The position numbers were made by a program, and so were the translations under genes. A DNA stretch of 35,636 bases from the NCBI GenBank assembly GCA_041584475.1, contig JBFHDX010000029.1, forward strand, positions 1-35,636, read 5' to 3'. The notes beneath the pieces were generated by a model, which had not been told where the DNA came from, searched no databases, and was given only the letters and a program-made list of their open reading frames with translations. Within the stretch, counting starts at the first letter, position 1. Each line of letters starts with the position of its first letter. The stretch comes from JBFHDX01 sp041584475 (GTDB lineage: Bacteria; Pseudomonadota; Alphaproteobacteria; UBA8366; JADFVY01). Below are positions 31,256 through 35,636 of this stretch, in pieces.

Positions 31256-32968
31256 ATGGCAGCGAAGCGGGCATTCATCGAACAGGTCATCGATCAGGGG
31301 CTCGGCCGCGTTTCGGCGGATCTGGTGATCCGCGGCGGCCGCTGGCTCAACGTCGTCACCGGCGAAATCGTCGAGAGCGACATCGCGATCTGCGGCGACC
31401 GCATCGTCGGGACCTACGAGACGTACGAGGGCACGCGCGAGATCGATGCGCGCGGCCTGGTCGCCGTTCCGGGATTCGTCGACGCCCATCTGCACGTCGA
31501 ATCGACGATGGTGACGCCGGGCGAGTTCGATCGGTGCAGCCTGCCGCGCGGCACGACCACGGCGATCTGCGACCCGCACGAGATCTGCAACGTGCTCGGC
31601 CTCGACGGGCTGCGCTATTTCCTCGAGTGCGCGGCCGCGACGCGCATCGACCTGCGCGTCCAGCTGTCGTCCTGCGTCCCGTCGACGCATCTGGAGACCG
31701 CGGGGGCGGTGCTGAGCGCGGCCGATCTCGCGCAGTTCCGGGGCCATCCGCGCTCGCTCGGCCTCGCCGAATTCATGAACGCACCGGGCATCTTCTTCAA
31801 GGATTCGGCGGTGCTCGACAAGATCGAGGCTTTCTGGGGCGATCATATCGACGGGCACGCGCCGCTCATGTCGGGCCGGAACCTCAATGCCTACGCCGCT
31901 TGCGGCATCCGCAACTGTCACGAGACGACGACCCTCGAGGAGGGGCGCGAGAAATTGCGCAAGGGCATGCAGGTGCTGATCCGCGAGGGAACCGCCTGCA
32001 AGGACCTCGCCACGCTGGTGCCGCTCATCGACACCGCGACGGCGCCGTTCCTCGGCTTCTGTACCGACGACCGCAATCCGCTCGACATCGCCGAGGAAGG
32101 CCATATCGATCACATGATCCGGGGCGCCATTGCCGCCGGCGCGAAGCCGGCCGACGTGTACCGAATGGCCGGCTGGTCCGCCGCGCGCGGTTTCGGGCTG
32201 CGCGACCGCGGGCTGATCGCCCCCGGCCAGCGCGCGGATATCGTGCTGCTCGAGGATTTCGAGAGCTGCGCCGTGAGCCGGGTCATCGCCGGCGGCCGGC
32301 CCGTGGACGACGGGCTGTTCGAGGGTCGCGACCTGCCGGCCCCCGTGGGCCGGGACTCGATCCGGCTCGAGCCGGTCTCGGCAGCGCTGTTCGAATCCGC
32401 GTGGAGCGGCCCCGGCGGCCCCGTCATCGGCGTCCGCGAGGGCGAACTCATCACCGATTTCCTCACCCTGGATCTGCCCTACGCCGGCGGCCTTCGCGAG
32501 CGCGATCCGGCGAACGACGTCATCAAGGTCTGCGTCCTCGAACGCCATCGCCGAACCGGCAATGTCGGACGCGGCTTCGTGAAGGGCATGACGCTCAAGC
32601 GCGGCGCCATTGCATCGTCGGTCGGCCACGACAGCCACAATATCTGCGCCGTCGGCTGCACCGACGAGGATATGGCGGTGGCGGTCAACCGCCTGATCGA
32701 GCTCGGCGGTGGCTTCGTCGCCGCGCTCGACGGCCGGATCGTGGGCGAGATCGCGCTGCCGCTGGCGGGACTCATGAGCGACAGGGACTTCCGCAGCGTC
32801 GAGACGGACCTGCGCGGGCTGCGCAAGGCGGCGCGCGGCGACCTTGGCTGCACGCTCAACGAGCCGTTCCTGCAGATGGCGTTCCTGCCGCTGCCGGTGA
32901 TCCCGCACCTCAAGATCACCGACCGCGGGCTGGTCGATGTCGACCGCTTCGAATTGATCGCCGCCTGA
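31256..32968 (+). CDS. ade: Adenine deaminase
   Basis: A 570-residue amidohydrolase of the Ade type, converting adenine to hypoxanthine and ammonia. Features are the N-terminal beta domain (ADLVIRGGRWLNVVTGEIVESDIAI), the metal ligands H78 and H80 in FVDAHLHVESTM, ICDPHEICNVLG, the GHAP motif (DGHAPLMSG), CHETTTLEEG, FCTDDRNPLDIAEEGHID and the C-terminal SSVGHDSHNICAVGCTDEDM with FLQMAFLPLPVIPHLKITDRGLVD. The length matches the family. It is divergent from the spermidine-synthase-like gene. The ATG at 31256 has only a weak ribosome site. Confidence 0.92.
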   Translation: MAAKRAFIEQVIDQGLGRVSADLVIRGGRWLNVVTGEIVESDIAICGDRIVGTYETYEGTREIDARGLVAVPGFVDAHLHVESTMVTPGEFDRCSLPRGTTTAICDPHEICNVLGLDGLRYFLECAAATRIDLRVQLSSCVPSTHLETAGAVLSAADLAQFRGHPRSLGLAEFMNAPGIFFKDSAVLDKIEAFWGDHIDGHAPLMSGRNLNAYAACGIRNCHETTTLEEGREKLRKGMQVLIREGTACKDLATLVPLIDTATAPFLGFCTDDRNPLDIAEEGHIDHMIRGAIAAGAKPADVYRMAGWSAARGFGLRDRGLIAPGQRADIVLLEDFESCAVSRVIAGGRPVDDGLFEGRDLPAPVGRDSIRLEPVSAALFESAWSGPGGPVIGVREGELITDFLTLDLPYAGGLRERDPANDVIKVCVLERHRRTGNVGRGFVKGMTLKRGAIASSVGHDSHNICAVGCTDEDMAVAVNRLIELGGGFVAALDGRIVGEIALPLAGLMSDRDFRSVETDLRGLRKAARGDLGCTLNEPFLQMAFLPLPVIPHLKITDRGLVDVDRFELIAA

Positions 32969-33041
32969 GCGGCGGAAGCGCCGTCATCGACGCCGCGGGC
33001 CGGGCGGCGTTCCGCAGGAATCCCCGCGCCGCCGGCACGCT

Positions 33042-33073
33042 GGCGCCATGACGCCGGCAGGTGCCATGGCGCC
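33042..33073. terminator. Hairpin between convergent ade and TauE/SafE genes
   Basis: GGCGCCATG at 33042-33050 pairs perfectly with CATGGCGCC at 33065-33073 across a 14-base loop. It is ten bases from the end of the TauE/SafE gene on the minus strand. No T run follows on either side, so termination is possible but not certain. Confidence 0.35.
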
Positions 33074-33082
33074 GGAAACGCG

Positions 33083-33853
33083 TCAGAGCATGCCGTCGAG
33101 CCCGTCCCAGATGAGCTTCGCCCCGCTCAGCGTCAGGAACGCGAAACAGAGGTTGTAGAACAGTCTCTCCGACAGCATGCGGTGGAAGCGCACGCCGATC
33201 CAGATGCCGACCGGCGCCAGGGGGCTGAGCACGAGGGCTGTGCCCAGATTGTCCGCCGACAGCTGCCCGAGAAAGCCGTAGGGGACGAGTTTCACGAAAT
33301 TGACGACGGCGAAGAACACGATCAACGTGCCCATGTACAACGTCTTGTCCATGCGCTGCGGCAGCAGGTAGATGTGCAGCGGCGGGCCGCCGGCATGGGC
33401 GACGAAGCTGGTGAAGCCGGAGATCGCCGACCAGAAGAGCCCTGCCGGGCCGGGCCGCGTGCGGTGGTCGGCCGCGCGTCTGAGGACGAGCCCGCCGGCC
33501 CAGTGATAGGCCACGAAGCCGATGGCGACGGCGCCGACGATCAGGCGGACGACGTCGTCGCTCAGGTAACGGAAGGTGAGCGTGCCGACGGCGATGCCCG
33601 CGAGCGCCCCGGGCAGCATCAGCGCGATGTTGCGGCGGTGCCAGATGCCGCGATAGGCGTGTAGGCCGAACAGGTCCATCACGCAGAGGATCGGCAGCAG
33701 GATCGCCGCCGCCTGGATCGGCGACGTGACCAGCGCCATCATCGGCACCGCGAGCACGCCGAGACCGCCGCCGATGCCGCCCTTTGAGACGCCGAAGATC
33801 AGCACCGCCGGGACGGCGGCGACATAGAACAGGGGGTCGGTGATGATCTCCAT
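33083..33853 (-). CDS. TauE/SafE-family sulfite exporter, copy 1
   Basis: A 256-residue protein with about eight helices. The family motif GVSKGGIGGGLGVLAVPMMAL opens the chain, with QAAAILLPILCVMDLFGLHAYRGIW, IALMLPGALAGIAVG and the second repeat's GFTSFVAHAGGPPLHIYLLPQRM. TauE/SafE proteins export sulfite, sulfoacetate or related anions across the inner membrane. Sulfite from SuyAB would be an obvious substrate here. A second related gene lies 71 bases upstream in the same direction, giving a tandem pair. Other TauE/SafE substrates cannot be excluded. Confidence 0.85.
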   Translation of the reverse strand: MEIITDPLFYVAAVPAVLIFGVSKGGIGGGLGVLAVPMMALVTSPIQAAAILLPILCVMDLFGLHAYRGIWHRRNIALMLPGALAGIAVGTLTFRYLSDDVVRLIVGAVAIGFVAYHWAGGLVLRRAADHRTRPGPAGLFWSAISGFTSFVAHAGGPPLHIYLLPQRMDKTLYMGTLIVFFAVVNFVKLVPYGFLGQLSADNLGTALVLSPLAPVGIWIGVRFHRMLSERLFYNLCFAFLTLSGAKLIWDGLDGML

Positions 33854-33924
33854 CGGCGGATCGTTCCCCGGCTAGTCCGCGGCCGCGCCGCGGTTCGGCA
33901 GCGCGGCACGGCGATGCGCGCGCG

Positions 33925-34701
33925 TCACCCGACCATCCCCGCGATGCCCTGCCAGGCGAGCCGGCAGCCGGTCAGGAAGATCAACGCGTAGCAGACGCGA
34001 TAGAACAGCGCCTCGGGCAGGCGTTGCTGAAAAGCGACCCCGAGCCAGATCCCGACGGGTGCCGCCGGTGCGAGCAGCAGCGCGGTCGAGAGGTTGGTCG
34101 CCTCGAGCATGCCGAGCAGGCCGTAGGGCACGAGTTTCGCGACGTCGACGAGGGCGAACAGGATCACGGTGGTGCCGATGAAGACGCGTTTGTCCAGGCG
34201 TTGCGGCAACAGGTAGATATGAACCGGCGGGCTGCCGCCATGGGCGACGACGCTGGTGAAGCCGGCCACGCCCGACCACAGCGTGCCGTATCCCCGGTGC
34301 GGCGGGCTGCGCTGTTCGTCGGCGCGTCGCAGCAGCCGCAGACCGATCCAGCGGTAGAGCGTGAACGCGATGGCGATGGTGCCGACGAGCAGGCGGATCA
34401 TGTCGTCGTTCAGCACGCCGAAACCGAGGCCGCCGATGGCCACGCCGGCGAGCGCGCCCGGCAGCATGATGGCGAGGTTTTGCCGGTCCCAGATACGCCA
34501 GTAGGCACGCAGCGAGAAGGCGTCCATGAACAGCAGCAGCGGCAGCAGGATGGCGGCCGCCTGCACCGGCGGGATCAGCAGCGACATCAGCGGCACCGCC
34601 ATGATGCCCAGTCCCCCGCCGACACCGGCCTTGGAGAATCCGACGATGACAACCGCCGGTACCGCGACGGCATAGAACAGGGGGTCGGCGATCGGTTGCA
34701 C
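33925..34701 (-). CDS. TauE/SafE-family sulfite exporter, copy 2
   Basis: A 258-residue paralogue of the downstream gene, with the same order of motifs: GFSKAGVGGGLGIMAVPLMSLLIPP, QAAAILLPLLLFMDAFSLRAYWRIW, LAIMLPGALAGVAIGG, GFTSVVAHGGSPPVHIYLLPQRLDK and a closing VCYALIFLTGCRLAWQG. By eye about half of the residues are the same, so the two look like an old duplication and may work as a pair or as exporters with different specificity. Starts at the ATG at 34699-34701. Its likely role is the same: export of sulfite or an organosulfonate. Confidence 0.85.
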   Translation of the reverse strand: MQPIADPLFYAVAVPAVVIVGFSKAGVGGGLGIMAVPLMSLLIPPVQAAAILLPLLLFMDAFSLRAYWRIWDRQNLAIMLPGALAGVAIGGLGFGVLNDDMIRLLVGTIAIAFTLYRWIGLRLLRRADEQRSPPHRGYGTLWSGVAGFTSVVAHGGSPPVHIYLLPQRLDKRVFIGTTVILFALVDVAKLVPYGLLGMLEATNLSTALLLAPAAPVGIWLGVAFQQRLPEALFYRVCYALIFLTGCRLAWQGIAGMVG

Positions 34702-34963
34702 GGCGCAGCGGTGCCCTCCGGGGCATTGTCGTCATTGTTGCCGCGGCGCGGCCGGCGGTGACGCTAGCACGGCTGGCGGGCCGAGCGACAGGGGCCGCGC
34801 GCAAGGGTTCTTGCAAAGCTGCGCTTGCGAGTCCATAGTCGCCCGCAACGTTGTGCACGCGGCCGGTTCGTCACCGGCCTGTTTGCGTCGTGCCGCTGCG
34901 GGCACTGGGTTTGAAGCGGCGTGGCGTGCGCGACGGGGTTACCAACTAAGCGAAGGACTAGCC

Positions 34964-35173
34964 ATGGCGACCGGCACAGTAAAATGGTTCAACCCGACCA
35001 AGGGATTCGGATTCATCGAGCCTGACGGGGGCGGCAAGGACGCGTTCGTTCACATCTCGGCCGTCGAGCGTGCCGGGCTCACGACGCTGCGCGAGGGGCA
35101 GAAGGTTACCTACGAGCTCGTGCCCGGCCAGAATGGCAGGGCCTCGGCAGAGAATCTCGTCGTCGAGGACTGA
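34964..35173 (+). CDS. Cold-shock protein (CSD family)
   Basis: A 69-residue single cold-shock domain: MATGTVKWFNPTKGFGFIEPDGGGKDAFVHISAVERAGL, with RNA-binding motifs RNP1 (KGFGFI) and RNP2 (DAFVHI), and ending GRASAENLVVED. It binds single-stranded nucleic acid and acts as an RNA chaperone. AAGGA lies about nine bases before the ATG. The frame extends further upstream, but the CSD starts exactly at this ATG. The region just before it may be a structured leader, as in other csp genes. Confidence 0.95.
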   Translation: MATGTVKWFNPTKGFGFIEPDGGGKDAFVHISAVERAGLTTLREGQKVTYELVPGQNGRASAENLVVED

Positions 35174-35181
35174 GACCTCTC

Positions 35182-35208
35182 GCCGCCGGCGCCGGCCCCG
35201 CCGGCGGC
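35182..35208 (+). terminator. GC-rich hairpin after the cold-shock gene
   Basis: GCCGCCGGC at 35182-35190 pairs with GCCGGCGGC at 35200-35208 across a 9-base loop, starting nine bases after the csp stop codon. It is followed by TCCAAGTTCCTG rather than a T run, so it is a moderate terminator candidate. Confidence 0.4.
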
Positions 35209-35636
35209 TCCAAGTTCCTGATCACGCCACGAACCGACGACGGCTTCGTCGCCGCGGCTCGCGCCGTGCTGCGTGATCGATCGTCGGGAGAGTGAGCGGC
35301 GGAAGCCGTCCCCGTCCGCGCCCGATCGCACCGGAACCCGCATCGTCGACGCAGCGCCGCTGAACGCGGCGGCTGCGGTGCCGAAAAAGTCTTTGTTTTC
35401 AAGGCTGCGGCGATGTGTCGCGCAGATATCGGGGTTAACCCCCTTTCTGCATCACCGGCGCTACGATTAGTGAAAATTAAACAGATACTTACGGAGAGTC
35501 GCGCCGGCCGACGCCGGTGAAGCCGCGGCCCTGGGCAAAGACCCAATACTTTAGTGAGATTTGCGCGCTATCCGACAATGAGGATGTGTGAGATTACAAG
35601 GACGAAAGCAAGCTTAACCGAACCTTAAAATAACCA
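35209..35636. other. Gene-free right end, with a perfect 12-bp palindrome
   Basis: From the csp hairpin to the window end I see no convincing gene; a 65-codon frame at 35273 lacks a ribosome site and looks like chance. From about 35385 the sequence is less GC-rich and looks like a promoter region for a gene beyond the window. GGGGTTAACCCC at 35431-35442 is a perfect palindrome within this part. Confidence 0.45.

Noticed and set aside
35273..35470. A 65-codon frame at the right end
   Set aside because: There is no ribosome site and no recognisable feature, and it runs from GC-rich leader into a promoter-like region.

Overview
The window comes from a GC-rich bacterium, most likely an alphaproteobacterium. 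Most genes end codons in G or C, and several small proteins match alphaproteobacterial families I recognise from memory (no search was run). I see no tRNA, rRNA, CRISPR array, insertion sequence, phage gene or replication origin.

Left part. At the edge is the start of a divergent GntR-type regulator, then a 22-bp perfect palindrome, then suyAB, encoding (R)-sulfolactate sulfo-lyase. An AT-rich promoter region leads into a run of small genes (2018-3853), followed by a CHCC zinc-finger protein and a zinc metallopeptidase. Next come an MFS transporter with a histidine-rich tail, a secreted fasciclin protein, a small membrane protein, an NAD(P)-binding protein, a hypothetical protein, a membrane-anchored class III cyclase with TPRs, and an OmpR/EnvZ-type two-component system divergent from a secreted EF-hand protein.

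Centre (about 14.7-22.7 kb). A broken LacI remnant sits beside an intact LacI regulator (HpsR-like). Divergent from that regulator is an operon: a two-helix small membrane protein, TRAP transporter DctP, DctQ and DctM, hpsN (sulfopropanediol 3-dehydrogenase), an SDR and a zinc-dependent alcohol dehydrogenase. The regulator-TRAP block looks less GC-rich than its flanks. A ThDP enzyme of the acetolactate synthase type follows.

Right part. A GNAT acetyltransferase, a histone H1-like protein, a malate/L-lactate dehydrogenase family enzyme resembling (R)-sulfolactate dehydrogenase ComC, a metallo-beta-lactamase-fold protein, a large spermidine-synthase-like membrane protein, adenine deaminase, two related TauE/SafE exporters and a cold-shock protein.

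How it fits together. The window appears to hold a complete but scattered route for 2,3-dihydroxypropane-1-sulfonate (DHPS), a breakdown product of plant and algal sulfolipid. TRAP proteins import DHPS; the SDR and alcohol dehydrogenase may interconvert its enantiomers; HpsN makes (R)-sulfolactate; SuyAB cleaves this to pyruvate and bisulfite; TauE/SafE proteins could export sulfite. The ComC-like enzyme could link sulfolactate to sulfopyruvate. HpsN and SuyAB are recognised with good confidence; the other roles are inferred from family and context.
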